Positions 51,434 through 62,100 of a DNA stretch of 64,000 bases are shown piece by piece. The position numbers were made by a program, and so were the translations under genes. The notes beneath the pieces are model-generated. The model did not search any database, was not told the origin of the DNA, and was given only the letters and a program-made list of their open reading frames with translations. The stretch is from Gammaproteobacteria bacterium (GTDB taxonomy: Bacteria; Pseudomonadota; Gammaproteobacteria; Steroidobacterales; GCA-2729495): NCBI GenBank assembly GCA_003695765.1, contig RFHQ01000118.1, positions 1 to 64,000 on the forward strand, read 5' to 3'. Every line of letters starts with the position of its first letter. Position 1 is the stretch's first letter.

Positions 51434-53580
51434 TGCACGATATCGCCGAGCGACACGGCGGCGCGATGGGCCAGGAGTCCGCCGGCGACGACGTCGGCGT
51501 CGGCGAGATCTTCGCCGCCCTGCGCCGCCGCATCTGGGTGCTGCTGGGCATCGTCGTTCCGGTGCTGGCCGTGACCGCGGGCCTGCTGTCCCTGCTGACG
51601 CCCCGCTACACCGCCGAGCTGCTGATCATGATCGAGGCGGCCGACAACCAGCGATTCGTTTCGCTGGACTCGGTGGTCGCCGGGCTCAGCGGCGACGAAC
51701 AGTCGGTGCAGAGCGAAGCGCATGTGCTGCGCTCGCGGGCTCTCGCCGAGCGGGTCGTGCAGCGCCTGGGCCTGGCGCAGGATCCGGAATTCAGCGAAGG
51801 GCTCGATCCCGCGCTGAGTCCCGCGGTTCGGCTCAGCGCGATCCTGGAGCGCTATCTTGACCGGCTGGAGGTCGCGCCGCTGGACAATTCCCGCGTCATC
51901 GCCGTGCGCTTTTCCTCCCGCGACCCGGAAAAAGCGGCGCGGATCGCGAATGCCCTGGCCGATGAATACCTGCAGTCGCGGCTGGAGACCAAATTCGAGC
52001 TGACCCATCAGGCCAATACCTGGCTCAGCCAGCGAATCGCCGAGCTACGCCGGAAGACGGCCGACGCCGAGGCCGCCGTCGAGAAGGCGCGCGCCGAGCT
52101 GGGGCTGCTGGAGGGCAACGGGATCACACTGACATCGCAGGAACTGGCGGAACTGAACACCCAACTGGTGCTGGCGCGCACGGAGCGCGCGGAGGCCGAG
52201 GCCCGTCTGGCGCAGGTTCAGCAACGGGCCGGCGACCGCGGCGGGGCCGAGACGACGCTGGAGGTCCTGCAGTCGCCGCTGATCCAGCGCCTGCGGGAAC
52301 AGGAGGCCGAGGTGCAGCGGCGCGTGGCGGAACTGTCCTCGGAGCTCGGCCCGAAACACCCGCGGATGATCCAGTTGCAGGCCGAAGCGGCGGACCTGCG
52401 CGAACGCATCGACCGGGAGGTTCGCAAGATCATCACCGGCCTGCGCAACGAGGTGAACGTCGCCCGCGCGCGGGAACGGGCGATCGCGCGGAGTCTCGAC
52501 GAACTCAAGTCGCGCAAGCAGGCCGACAACCAGGGCGCGATCCGGCTGCGCCAGCTCGAGCGGGAGGCGGCGGCGAATCGCGAACTGCTGGACACCTTGC
52601 TGGCCCGCCAGAAGGAAACGGCGTCCCAGGAAGACCTGAATTTCCAGCAGCCGGATGCGACCGTGTTCTCGCCGGCGGTCACGCCGGCCGAGCCGTCCTG
52701 GCCGCGGACCGGCCTGGTACTGGGACTCGCCGGCCTCGGCGCGCTGATGCTGGGGCTGCTGACGGTGCTGCTGCTGGAACTGATGGACGCCGGCTTCCGC
52801 AGTGGCGAGCAGTTCGAGCAATACACCGGCGTGCCATCATTGGGCTTCATTCCACTGGTCCGCAAGCCGCGCGAATTCCGTACCCTGCCCGGCTACCTCG
52901 CCGAGCGCCCGGCCTCGGCGCTGGGTGAATCCCTGCGCACACTGAGCTGGAGCCTCCGCCTGGCCTTTCCCGACCAGCCGCCGCGCCGCCTGCTGTTCGC
53001 CTCGGCGCTGCCGAACGAGGGCAAGACCACGGTCGCCAGTTGCCTGGCCACTGCCGAGGCCAATGCCGGGCGGCGCGTCGTACTGGTCGATGCCGACATC
53101 CGGCAGCCGGGCTGCCACGAACTGGCCGGGATCGCGCGCGAACCGGGACTCAGCAATCTGCTGGCTGGCGACGCCACCGTCGACGAGGTGCTGGCGGAGG
53201 CCGAATGGCAGGGACTGAAAGTCATCCCGGCCGGGCAGCCGAGTTCGCAGGCACCGAATCTGCTCGGCTCGGAACGGATGCGCAAGCTGCTCGCGGAACT
53301 GGACGCGCGCTTCGATCTCGTGGTGATCGATTCGCCGCCGGTCATGGCCGCCGCTGACGCGCGCATCCTGGCCGGGCTGGCAGACGCGACCGTGCTGGTC
53401 ATCCGCTGGGGCAAGACCCGCCGCAGCACGGCGCGGCTCGCGCTGCGCCAGCTGCAGGGCGCCGGCGCCCGCATCGCCGGCGGCCTGCTGTCGATGGTCG
53501 ATGTCAAGCGCAATGCGCAGTACGGCTATGGCGACTCCGGCGCCTACAGCGGCGAACTCGGCAAATACTACGTCGGCTGA
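51433..53580 (+). CDS. Wzc-like polysaccharide co-polymerase with C-terminal tyrosine kinase
   Basis: 715 aa. The Wzz domain starts after a helix at about residues 34-56 and includes a periplasmic coiled coil (about 190-390). The second helix is near 435-455, with the proline-rich PAEPSWPRTGLVLG lead. The BY-kinase domain has Walker A ALPNEGKTTVAS (about 525-536, with N-E-G-K-T-T), Walker A' VVLVDADIRQP and Walker B FDLVVIDSPPV. The tail has five tyrosines in the last 22 residues. It should set chain length and couple synthesis to export through phosphorylation. Confidence 0.93.
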   Translation: MHDIAERHGGAMGQESAGDDVGVGEIFAALRRRIWVLLGIVVPVLAVTAGLLSLLTPRYTAELLIMIEAADNQRFVSLDSVVAGLSGDEQSVQSEAHVLRSRALAERVVQRLGLAQDPEFSEGLDPALSPAVRLSAILERYLDRLEVAPLDNSRVIAVRFSSRDPEKAARIANALADEYLQSRLETKFELTHQANTWLSQRIAELRRKTADAEAAVEKARAELGLLEGNGITLTSQELAELNTQLVLARTERAEAEARLAQVQQRAGDRGGAETTLEVLQSPLIQRLREQEAEVQRRVAELSSELGPKHPRMIQLQAEAADLRERIDREVRKIITGLRNEVNVARARERAIARSLDELKSRKQADNQGAIRLRQLEREAAANRELLDTLLARQKETASQEDLNFQQPDATVFSPAVTPAEPSWPRTGLVLGLAGLGALMLGLLTVLLLELMDAGFRSGEQFEQYTGVPSLGFIPLVRKPREFRTLPGYLAERPASALGESLRTLSWSLRLAFPDQPPRRLLFASALPNEGKTTVASCLATAEANAGRRVVLVDADIRQPGCHELAGIAREPGLSNLLAGDATVDEVLAEAEWQGLKVIPAGQPSSQAPNLLGSERMRKLLAELDARFDLVVIDSPPVMAAADARILAGLADATVLVIRWGKTRRSTARLALRQLQGAGARIAGGLLSMVDVKRNAQYGYGDSGAYSGELGKYYVG

Positions 53581-54720
53581 GGCCGCAGCGGCCCCACGGC
53601 TTAAGGTGCTGCTGGCGCTGGAAGCAACCGGCGGCGGCGCCGGACGCCACGTCCGGGATCTCGCCGCCGGACTCCTGCAGCGCGGTCATCGCGTGAGCCT
53701 GGCCTACTCGCAGGAGCGTGTGGAAACCGGCTGGCTCGAGGCCATCGATTCCCTGCCGGGGCTGAAGCTGACGGCAGTGCCGATGCAGCGGGCCGTCGGG
53801 CAGGGCGACCTCGTCGCGCTGCGTGCGCTGCGCCGGCTGCTCGCCAGCGCCGGCCCCTTCGACATTGCCCACGGCCACAGTTCGAAAGCCGGTGCCCTGC
53901 TGCGGCTCGCTGCGCATGGCGCCGGCCTGCCCTGCGTCTACACGCCGCATGCGTTCATCACGCTGGATCCGGAACTCGGCCGGCTGCGTCGGCTGGCCTA
54001 CGGCCTGGCCGAGCGCTGGCTCGCCACGCGGGCGGAGCGAATCATCTGCGTCTCGCGGCAGGAGTTCGAGCATGCCAGGCGGCTCGGCATCACCGCCGCC
54101 CGCCTGCGGCTGGTCGCCAACGGCATCGGGCCGCTGCCACCGGCCGAGCGGCTGCCGGCGCGCCGTGAACTGGGCCTGCCCGCCGGCGCGATCTGCATCG
54201 GCAGCGTCGGACGCCTCGCGCCTCAGAAGGCGTTTCATTGCCTGCTGGCCGCGTTCGCGCTGCTCGAATCGGCGCAGGCGCCGCTGTGGCTGGCCATCGT
54301 CGGTGACGGACCCGAGCGGCCGGTGCTGGAACGGCAGGCCGCGCGCCTCGGGATCGGCGAGCGGGTGCTGTTCGCCGGGCCGGGTGACGGCGCGCGCCTG
54401 ATGGCAGGCTTCGACCTGTTCGCGCTGCCCAGCCGCTACGAGGCCGGTCCCTACGTGCTGCTCGAAGCCGCGGCCCGCGGGCTGCCGATCGTGATGACGC
54501 CAACCGGCGGTGCCGGTGAAGTGGTTCGCCACGGCGATAACGGCCTGGTGGCGGACGATCATGGCCACGAGGCGCTGGCCGCCTGCCTGCAGCGGCTGCT
54601 GGACGACCCGGCGCAACGCCGGCGGATGGGCCAGCGGTCGAGAACAATCGCGGCCGAATACAGTGTCGACCGCATGGTCGAGACGACGCTGGCCGTCTAC
54701 CATGAGGCGCGGGCGGCGCG

Positions 54721-54727
<7 letters not shown>
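53528..54727 (+). CDS. GT4-family glycosyltransferase
   Basis: 399 aa from ATG 53528, which overlaps the kinase gene by 53 nt; the start is uncertain. The conserved core begins RLKVLLALEATGGGAGRHV just past the kinase stop, and the only later candidate is a GTG at 53606 that would remove the first strand residues. The GT-B C-terminal domain has GSVGRLAPQKAFHCLLAAF, IVGDGPER and the E-x7-E motif ALPSRYEAGPYVLLEAAARG. It adds a sugar to the lipid-linked repeat unit in the cytoplasm. It overlaps the convergent initiating transferase by 7 bp. Confidence 0.87.
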
Positions 54728-56184
<1,457 letters not shown>

Positions 56185-56414
56185 GGCCGTCCCTGGAGCC
56201 CTGCATTGTTGTTGTCGACAGCGACAGGCTCCGGCGAGGCCATTATTGTACAAAGCCACCCGGACCCGACGTCCTTTCGATAATATGTGCGCGTGCGCGA
56301 CGAAGTCGAGACAGGCATCGCCTTATGTGAAACGCGTCGGCGATTTTCCGGCCGGAATGCGACCGCCGTCACAGCCGCCCTGGCAGCCGCCGGACCCTCA
56401 CCGCAGTCGACAGC

Positions 56415-57209
56415 ATGAGCAAGATCGCCGTCCTGATCCCGGTCTACAACCAGCCCGACGACCTGCTGCGCACGCTGGATTCCGTCGACCGGGAATCGGC
56501 TGACCTGGATTTCGTCATCGTCGACGACGGCAGCGACCCGCCGGTCGGCATCCCGGACGGCCGCTATCGCCATCCGGTGCACCTGCTGCGCCTGGCACAG
56601 AATCGCGGCTGCACAGTGGCACGGAACCTCGGCCTGCAGCTCATTCTCGACGGCGGTTACGACTATGTGGCGCTGCAGGACGCGGGCGATACCGACATCG
56701 GCGAGCGCATGGCCCTGCAGGCGGCCTATCTCGATGCGCACCCGGAGATCGCCGTCGTCGGCGCCTGGGCGCAATACGTCGACCGCGCCGGACAACCGCT
56801 GTATGTCTACCAGGCACCGGCCGGCAGCCAGCAGATCCGCACCCGGATGCGCTATGTCTCGGCTTTCGCCAATCCCGCCAGCATGATCCGGCTCACGGCA
56901 CTGCGCCAGGTCGGCCTGTATGATCCGGCGTACCCGATTGCCAGCGATTACGAGATCTTCTTTCGCCTGACCCGGGCCTTCGAGACCGACAACCTCCAGC
57001 AGGTCCTGATCAACAAGGAAGATCACCCGCAGAGCCTGTCGCTGGGCAACCGGCGCCGCTCGCTCTGGTACCGCCTGCGCGCGCAGCGACAGTACTTCAG
57101 CTGGGCATCGGTGCACGCCTGGCTCGGCGTCGGCGCGACCTTGCTGCTGATGCTGCTGCCCTACCGGCTGGTGCTCGGCGTGAAACGCTGGCGCGGGTAC
57201 GCACACTGA
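56415..57209 (+). CDS. GT2-family glycosyltransferase
   Basis: 264 aa. The GT-A nucleotide-binding start is IAVLIPVYNQPDDLLRTLDSV and FVIVDDGSD. The usual DxD metal motif is represented by LQDAGD near residue 95. ANPASMIRLTALRQVGLYDP and the acceptor-side SDYEIFFRL complete the fold. A C-terminal hydrophobic helix (about 235-255, VGATLLLMLLPYRLVLG) may anchor it to the membrane. It is divergent from the initiating phosphotransferase across a 230-nt gap containing TTGTACAA and GATAAT strings. Confidence 0.87.
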   Translation: MSKIAVLIPVYNQPDDLLRTLDSVDRESADLDFVIVDDGSDPPVGIPDGRYRHPVHLLRLAQNRGCTVARNLGLQLILDGGYDYVALQDAGDTDIGERMALQAAYLDAHPEIAVVGAWAQYVDRAGQPLYVYQAPAGSQQIRTRMRYVSAFANPASMIRLTALRQVGLYDPAYPIASDYEIFFRLTRAFETDNLQQVLINKEDHPQSLSLGNRRRSLWYRLRAQRQYFSWASVHAWLGVGATLLLMLLPYRLVLGVKRWRGYAH

Positions 57210-57225
57210 AGCTGCTGGCGATGGA

Positions 57226-58809
57226 ATGAGCATGCAAGCGACGGAACGCAAGACCCGACTGCTGCTGATCGGCCTGGACTCGGCCGACCGGCATCTGATC
57301 GAAGAATGGAGCGCCGACGGCAGCCTGCCGGCCTTCCGGCGGCTGCTGCGAAGCAGCCTGCGCGGTGACACGCGGAACCCGACCGGCATGGTCGCCGGCA
57401 CGGTCTGGCCGAGTTTCTACACCGGCGTGCTGCCGGGGCGCACCGGGCGCTTTCGCGGCACGACGCAGTTCGTGACCGGCTCTTACGAGCATGCCGACAT
57501 CGATTTCGGCCGCCGGCAGTTTCCGCCCTTCTGGGACGTGCTGGCGAAGGCCGGCCTGCGCTGCACCGTGATCGACGCGCCCTACGCTTTCCTGTCCGAG
57601 CAGCCGAACGTCACGCAGCTGGTCGACTGGTGCGCTCATTCGCCGTGGCGGGATGGCGTCAGCTTCAGCAACCCACCGGAACTGGCCCGGCGAGTGCGGC
57701 AGGACTACGGCCGCGACCCGGTCGGCAAGTGCGATTTCGCGCGGCTGGGCGATGCAGCCGACTTCCGGCGCTTTACCGAAGGCCTGATTCAGCGCATCGA
57801 GACCAAGCTGCGGCTGACGCTGGACCTGCTGGACGCGGGCGATACGGACCTGCTGTTCAACGTATTCAGCGAGTGCCATTGCGCCGGCCACCAGCTCTGG
57901 CACCTGCACGATGCGCAACACCCGCTGCACGATGCCGGCATCCTGGCCGAGCTGGGCGGCGACCCGCTGCGCGAGGTCTATCGAGCGATGGACCGGGCAC
58001 TCGGCCGCCTGCTGGAAGCCGCCGGCGACATCCCGGTACTGGTTTTCTGCAGCCACGGCATCGGCCCGGCCTACAGCGGCACACACCTGCTGGACGAGAT
58101 CCTGCTGAAGCTCGAAGGCCGGCCGTCGCCGCGCCGGCGACAAGGGCTCGCGCAGGCGATGGTCGCGGCCTGGACAGGGCTGCCGCAGGCCTTGCGCACC
58201 GCGTTGACACCGCTGCAGAAGAAGCTCTGGCCCAAGCTCAAGGCGGGCCTGGTGCAGCCAGGCAAGGCCCAGCGCCGCTTCTTCGAGATCATCGTCAATG
58301 ATGCGGCCGGCGGCGTGCGCATCAATCTGAAGGGGCGGGAACCGGCCGGCACGGTCGAACCCGGCGCCGAGTACGACGAGGTCTGTGACTGGCTGGAACG
58401 CCAGCTGCGCGCAGTGGTCAACCCCGGCACCGGCAAGCCGCTGGTGGCCCGGGTACTGCGGAGCCAGCAGCTCTATCCAGGCGAACACTCGCACTGGCTG
58501 CCGGACCTGCTGATCGTATGGGACCGTTCCGGACCGATCCACGAAGCCGAATCACCGGCGATCGGACGCCTGTCGCGGCGCTTCGTGTTCCGCAACCACC
58601 GGACCGGGGATCACACCGAGGACGACGGGCTGTTCTTCTTCGTCAGTCCGGCAATCTCACCGGCGCGGCTGGACGAGGTTTCGGTCGCCGACCTGCCGCC
58701 GACGATCGCCGCGCTGCTCGGCGTCGACATGCCGGGCACGGACGGCCGGCCAGTGTCCGCCATGCTGAGAGAGCCGGCCCGCGATGGCGGACTGGCCGAG
58801 GTCAGCTGA
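57226..58809 (+). CDS. Alkaline-phosphatase-superfamily (type I phosphodiesterase-like) protein
   Basis: 527 aa. The fold is marked by LLLIGLDSADRHLI, the nucleophile region TVWPSFYTGVLPG, and FSECHCAGHQLWHLHD. The usual SDHG metal motif reads CSHG, so one metal ligand is altered. The C-terminal YDEVCDWLERQL and DLLIVWDRSGP are found in related proteins. No signal peptide is seen. In polysaccharide loci such proteins may transfer or remove a phosphate-linked substituent, but a changed metal site leaves activity uncertain. It follows the GT2 gene by 16 nt. Confidence 0.8.
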   Translation: MSMQATERKTRLLLIGLDSADRHLIEEWSADGSLPAFRRLLRSSLRGDTRNPTGMVAGTVWPSFYTGVLPGRTGRFRGTTQFVTGSYEHADIDFGRRQFPPFWDVLAKAGLRCTVIDAPYAFLSEQPNVTQLVDWCAHSPWRDGVSFSNPPELARRVRQDYGRDPVGKCDFARLGDAADFRRFTEGLIQRIETKLRLTLDLLDAGDTDLLFNVFSECHCAGHQLWHLHDAQHPLHDAGILAELGGDPLREVYRAMDRALGRLLEAAGDIPVLVFCSHGIGPAYSGTHLLDEILLKLEGRPSPRRRQGLAQAMVAAWTGLPQALRTALTPLQKKLWPKLKAGLVQPGKAQRRFFEIIVNDAAGGVRINLKGREPAGTVEPGAEYDEVCDWLERQLRAVVNPGTGKPLVARVLRSQQLYPGEHSHWLPDLLIVWDRSGPIHEAESPAIGRLSRRFVFRNHRTGDHTEDDGLFFFVSPAISPARLDEVSVADLPPTIAALLGVDMPGTDGRPVSAMLREPARDGGLAEVS

Positions 58810-58818
58810 GACAGGCCA

Positions 58819-59790
58819 ATGCCGCCGCTCAAGATCATCTACATCGGCGGCTGGGGTCGCAGCGGCAGCAGCCTCCTCGCCAACGTGCTCGGTTCCTACG
58901 CGCAGCTCGCGTCGGTCGGCGAACTGCGCTACCTCTGGGACCGGGGCCTGATCGAGAACAAGCGTTGCGGCTGCGGGCAGCCCTTCCGCGACTGCGACTT
59001 CTGGCCGGCCGCGCTCGCAGATGCCGGCCTGCCAGCCGCGGCCGGCGCTGCGGCCCGCTTCGCCGCCCGGGTCGGTTCGCGGGCCACGCTGGCGCAGATA
59101 CGGGCACTGCTGACCGGCAGCATCGAACACTATCAGCGCCGGCATGCCGGCGAGATCGCCCGCCTGCGGGCGCTCTACCTGGCCGCGGCACGGCGAGCCG
59201 GCGTCGACACGCTGGTGGACGCTTCGAAAACTCCGCCCTATGTGATCAATCTGCTCGGCCAGCCTGGCGTCGAGTTGTGCTTCCTGCACCTGCTGCGTGA
59301 CCCGCGTGCCGTCGCCTGGTCCTGGTCGCGGCGCCGAGCCAGCGGAGAGGCCGACGACGACTACCTGCCCCGCTACTCGGCGTTCAAGTGCGCGCTGTAC
59401 TGGAATGCCTTCAACCTGTTCGCCCTCGCCTTTCGCAAGCGCCCGGGGGTCCGTTACCTGCGGCTGCGCTACGAGGACTTCGCCCGCGCGCCACGAGCCA
59501 GCGTCGAGCGCATATTGCGGGAATTCGGTTGCGCGCCGGATGGCCTCGACTGGGAGGGCCCGCGTTCACTCGAGGTTCAGCCTCAGCATTCGATCAGCGG
59601 CAACCCCAGCCGCTTCAGGACGGGTACGGTCACGATCCGCGCTGACGAGGAATGGCGGAACAGGCTGCCGGCCGCACGCCGGCGCCTGGTCACGACCCTG
59701 TGCGCGCCGCTGCTGCCGGTTTTCGGTTACCCATTGCGGCACGTGACCGCGCCGCTGGCGGCCGAAGCGGCCGACGAGGCCCGGCACTGA
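58819..59790 (+). CDS. Sulfotransferase family protein
   Basis: 323 aa. The 5'-phosphosulfate loop of PAPS-dependent sulfotransferases is GGWGRSGSSLLANVLG (residues 10-25) and the 3'-phosphate site is LLRDPRAVAWSWSRRR. Downstream come RYLRLRYEDFARAP and the C-terminal HSISGNPSRFRTG motif. It probably sulfates a sugar of the exopolysaccharide. A CGCGQPFRDCDFW cysteine cluster (residues about 51-63) is typical of the bacterial subfamily. It lies 9 nt after the phosphodiesterase-like gene. Confidence 0.9.
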   Translation: MPPLKIIYIGGWGRSGSSLLANVLGSYAQLASVGELRYLWDRGLIENKRCGCGQPFRDCDFWPAALADAGLPAAAGAAARFAARVGSRATLAQIRALLTGSIEHYQRRHAGEIARLRALYLAAARRAGVDTLVDASKTPPYVINLLGQPGVELCFLHLLRDPRAVAWSWSRRRASGEADDDYLPRYSAFKCALYWNAFNLFALAFRKRPGVRYLRLRYEDFARAPRASVERILREFGCAPDGLDWEGPRSLEVQPQHSISGNPSRFRTGTVTIRADEEWRNRLPAARRRLVTTLCAPLLPVFGYPLRHVTAPLAAEAADEARH

Positions 59791-59810
59791 GCTGACCGTC
59801 CGATACGGCG

Positions 59811-59884
59811 TGCCCCGACCAGGATTCGAACCTGGGACCTTCCGCTTAGGAGGCGGACGCTCTATCCGGCTGAGCTACCGGGGC
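59811..59884 (-). tRNA. tRNA-Arg (anticodon CCT)
   Basis: 74 nt, CCA not encoded. The minus strand folds with acceptor GCCCCGG/TCGGGGC, D-arm GCTC...GAGC, anticodon stem TCCGC/GCGGA around CTCCTAA giving CCT, and T-arm CCAGG-TTCGAAT-CCTGG. Confidence 0.96.
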
Positions 59885-59903
59885 GCCACTGCGATTCTGA
59901 CGG

Positions 59904-59930
59904 TTCGCCGGCGGGATTTGAACCGCAAGG
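59904..59930 (-). other. tRNA-like T-arm fragment next to tRNA-Arg
   Basis: The minus strand reads GCGGTTCAAATCCCGCCGGC, resembling a T-stem, a TTCAAAT T-loop and part of an acceptor. No matching 5' half, D-arm or anticodon arm is visible, so this is at best a tRNA remnant. Such fragments next to a tRNA can mark old integration events. Confidence 0.2.
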
Positions 59931-59942
59931 CGTCCGCTGGGA

Positions 59943-60449
59943 CTAATCCGGCGCCGGCGCCAGGGGCTGTCTTGACCCGGCCGCTGCGGCGCTGGCGCCG
60001 CCGGTTGCCGGCAGTTTTTCGAATGCCTGCGCATAGGCCTCCCAGCAGGCATATTCCCAGTCGCGATCGTCGGCTGCGTCGATATCGTTCAGATCACGCT
60101 CCGCAAGGCAGTCGTCGACCCATTGAACGGCGGCGGGATCGTCGCCCCAGCGCGCGATCAGTTCGCCATGGCGGCGCTCGGCGCTGGTGGCATCGCCGGG
60201 AATCTCGATGCGCAGTTCCTCGCGCCCGCCCGGATGCCGGCCGAGCGCGGCGGCAGCTTGGCCCGACGCCGAGTTCCTGGCGGCTGCAGAGCCGGACTGC
60301 CGCCCATCGGCCGGACGACTGCCGTTTTGCCGCCCGCCGGCGTTTCCGCCGCCGGGCAGGCCCGGTTGCAGCCGGCCGCCCTCACCGCCCAGCTGCCAGA
60401 GCCAGGCAAACAGGCCGGCGAGGATCAGCAAGGGCAGCAGGCGGCGCAT
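59943..60449 (-). CDS. Hypothetical membrane-anchored or secreted protein
   Basis: 168 aa. An N-terminal hydrophobic helix (residues 4-20, LLPLLILAGLFAWLWQL) acts as signal or anchor. A low-complexity Gly/Asn/Ser/Arg linker (about 21-70) is followed by an acidic C-terminal domain with WGDDPAAVQWVDDCLAERDL and DWEYACWEAYAQAF, including two cysteines. I recognise no family. Its ATG lies 2 nt after the stop of the next gene upstream, so the two are likely an operon. Confidence 0.6.
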   Translation of the reverse strand: MRRLLPLLILAGLFAWLWQLGGEGGRLQPGLPGGGNAGGRQNGSRPADGRQSGSAAARNSASGQAAAALGRHPGGREELRIEIPGDATSAERRHGELIARWGDDPAAVQWVDDCLAERDLNDIDAADDRDWEYACWEAYAQAFEKLPATGGASAAAAGSRQPLAPAPD

Positions 60450-60451
60450 GC

Positions 60452-61033
60452 TCAGCGCAGTACGTTGAAGTAGCGCGGCCGTTCGCTGGAAGTCGCGCCA
60501 CCGGGGTCCTCACGTCGTCGATCCGGAGGTTCTTCCAGCGGCACGGTGTCGGCCTCGATGCAGTCACCCCGGCTGATCGCAGCCGTGCGCTCGGCCAGCT
60601 CGGCCTGCATCACCTCGTCGAAGCGGCGCAGCGCCTGGTTGAAGCGCACGGATAGCTCATCGCTGAAGCCCTCGTTCAGCATGACCTGGCAGACGAAACA
60701 GACCTGTCGCGCCGCCATCGCGACCTCGGCATCGGCCATGGCCGTGATCAAACGAAGTTGGTCGCGCACCAGGTAAAAGGTGCTCCAGCGCCCGCCGCCG
60801 TCGGCCAGTTCCTCGACCAGGCGCGCGGCCGACCGGCGGAAGTCCTCGTACAGTTCGCGGCGGTCGCGGATGCGTTCCAGCGCCTGCTGGCGGCTGGTCT
60901 CCTCGAACTGCCGGCGGCGTTCGCGGGCCTCGCGGTGGGCCCGCCAGCGCGCGACCAGGGGGCGGTACAGCAGCAGGCCGCCGGCCATGCCAGCGCCCAG
61001 CCCAATGCCCAGATAGAGTGCGTCCATCCGCAT
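60452..61033 (-). CDS. Hypothetical membrane-anchored coiled-coil protein
   Basis: 193 aa. A short N-terminal helix (about residues 5-25, with GLGAGMAGGLLLY) is followed by a long, basic helix (RAHREARERRRQFEETSRQ...) likely to form a coiled coil. A middle segment TFYLVRDQLRLITAMADAEVAMAARQ follows, then a proline-rich tail. An alternative start is the ATG at 61027. No family recognised. It pairs with the downstream secreted protein gene (2-nt gap). Confidence 0.6.
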   Translation of the reverse strand: MRMDALYLGIGLGAGMAGGLLLYRPLVARWRAHREARERRRQFEETSRQQALERIRDRRELYEDFRRSAARLVEELADGGGRWSTFYLVRDQLRLITAMADAEVAMAARQVCFVCQVMLNEGFSDELSVRFNQALRRFDEVMQAELAERTAAISRGDCIEADTVPLEEPPDRRREDPGGATSSERPRYFNVLR

Positions 61034-61094
61034 GCCACGCGCAGAGTCCCGGGTTGTCTGTCGGCAATCGGCGGCGATGCCTGAATGACCGGCA

Positions 61095-61517
61095 TCACAG
61101 ATCGCCGAGCACAGTGACCAGCAGGCGCCGATGGTGGCTGCCGGCGCGGTGTTCCCAGAGGTAGACGCCCTGCCAGGTGCCCAGCGCGCAGCGGCCTTCG
61201 CTGACCGGCAGGCTCAGCGCCGACTGGGTCAGCACGCTGCGCACGTGCGCGGGCATGTCGTCCGGGCCTTCGGCCGTGTGCAGGAACAGCGCATCGCCGT
61301 CGGGCACCAGCCGCTGCATGAAGCGCTCCAGGTCCTCGCGCACGTCCGGATCGGCGTTCTCGCAGACCATCAGCGACGCGCTGGTGTGCTGTACGAATAC
61401 CTGGCAGATGCCGGTCCGGATGCCGGATTCCCGGACGATTTCCTGCAGCTCGGCGGTGACCGCGGTGGTGCTGCGGCCCGGCGTGATCACCTGCAGCGCT
61501 TTCTGGAATACCGCCAT
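61095..61517 (-). CDS. YjbQ/UPF0047 family protein
   Basis: 140 aa. The family signature is complete: VITPGRSTTAVTAELQEIV, CQVFVQHTSASLMVCENADPDVREDLERF, then the metal-ligand histidine in FLHTAEGPDDMPAHVRSVL and a final GTWQGVYLWEHR. The fold binds a metal through conserved histidines; some members have weak thiamine-phosphate synthase activity. ATG 61517 is chosen, 4 nt after the preceding stop; an upstream ATG at 61544 would overlap that gene. Confidence 0.93.
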   Translation of the reverse strand: MAVFQKALQVITPGRSTTAVTAELQEIVRESGIRTGICQVFVQHTSASLMVCENADPDVREDLERFMQRLVPDGDALFLHTAEGPDDMPAHVRSVLTQSALSLPVSEGRCALGTWQGVYLWEHRAGSHHRRLLVTVLGDL

Positions 61518-61521
61518 CGGT

Positions 61522-62100
61522 TCAGGGAATGTACGGCTCGCCATATTTCAGGCGCAGCGTCTTCACCTTGCCGTACCACGGAATGCTGACGATGTAGAGG
61601 TTGTCGTGCTCGGTATCGGCCATGGCCGGCACTTTCTTGCTGCCGTGCAATTCGCTGATCAGCATCGGCAAGGCCGTGCGATTGGTCACCACCAGCACGA
61701 TCTTGCCCTTGTGTTCGCGCAGGATGCGCGTGGTCAGGCCCTCGATATCGCGAGAGTCGACGACCCGCACCGGCAGGTCGAGCTGCGTAGCCAGCGGCTG
61801 GGCCGTTTCCTGCGTATTGCGAAATCGATTCGCGTAGATCGCATCGACGCCGGCCACGACGTCGACGTCTTTCAGGACCCGCACCAGCTCCTGGGCACGG
61901 CGCTGCCCGGCCGGTGACAAGCCGGGGTTATCGCTACCGTCCGGCTGGATCTCGGCATAGCGGACGAAGATCACCGTTGTGGTCGCCTGCGATTCGAAGA
62001 ACCAGGCGAGGCCCAGCGCCACCGCGAAGAAGGCGATGACGGCCGCCACTCGCCGCCGCCGGCGCCGCCGCCGACGCTTGTCGTCCTGGTTCGCATTCAT
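61522..62100 (-). CDS. Membrane-anchored histidine-phosphatase-like protein lacking catalytic histidines
   Basis: 192 aa. A run of nine arginines (about residues 9-17) precedes one transmembrane helix (18-35). The rest follows the phosphoglycerate-mutase fold: VIFVRYAE where the active site is normally VRHGE (H replaced by Y48), LSPAGQRRAQELVRVL, YANRFRNTQETAQPLA (arginine retained) and VLVVTNRTALPMLI where the second catalytic histidine (GHS) is N140. Both histidines are therefore gone, and a binding or regulatory role is more likely than catalysis. The start overlaps the preceding stop (ATGA). Confidence 0.75.
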   Translation of the reverse strand: MNANQDDKRRRRRRRRRVAAVIAFFAVALGLAWFFESQATTTVIFVRYAEIQPDGSDNPGLSPAGQRRAQELVRVLKDVDVVAGVDAIYANRFRNTQETAQPLATQLDLPVRVVDSRDIEGLTTRILREHKGKIVLVVTNRTALPMLISELHGSKKVPAMADTEHDNLYIVSIPWYGKVKTLRLKYGEPYIP

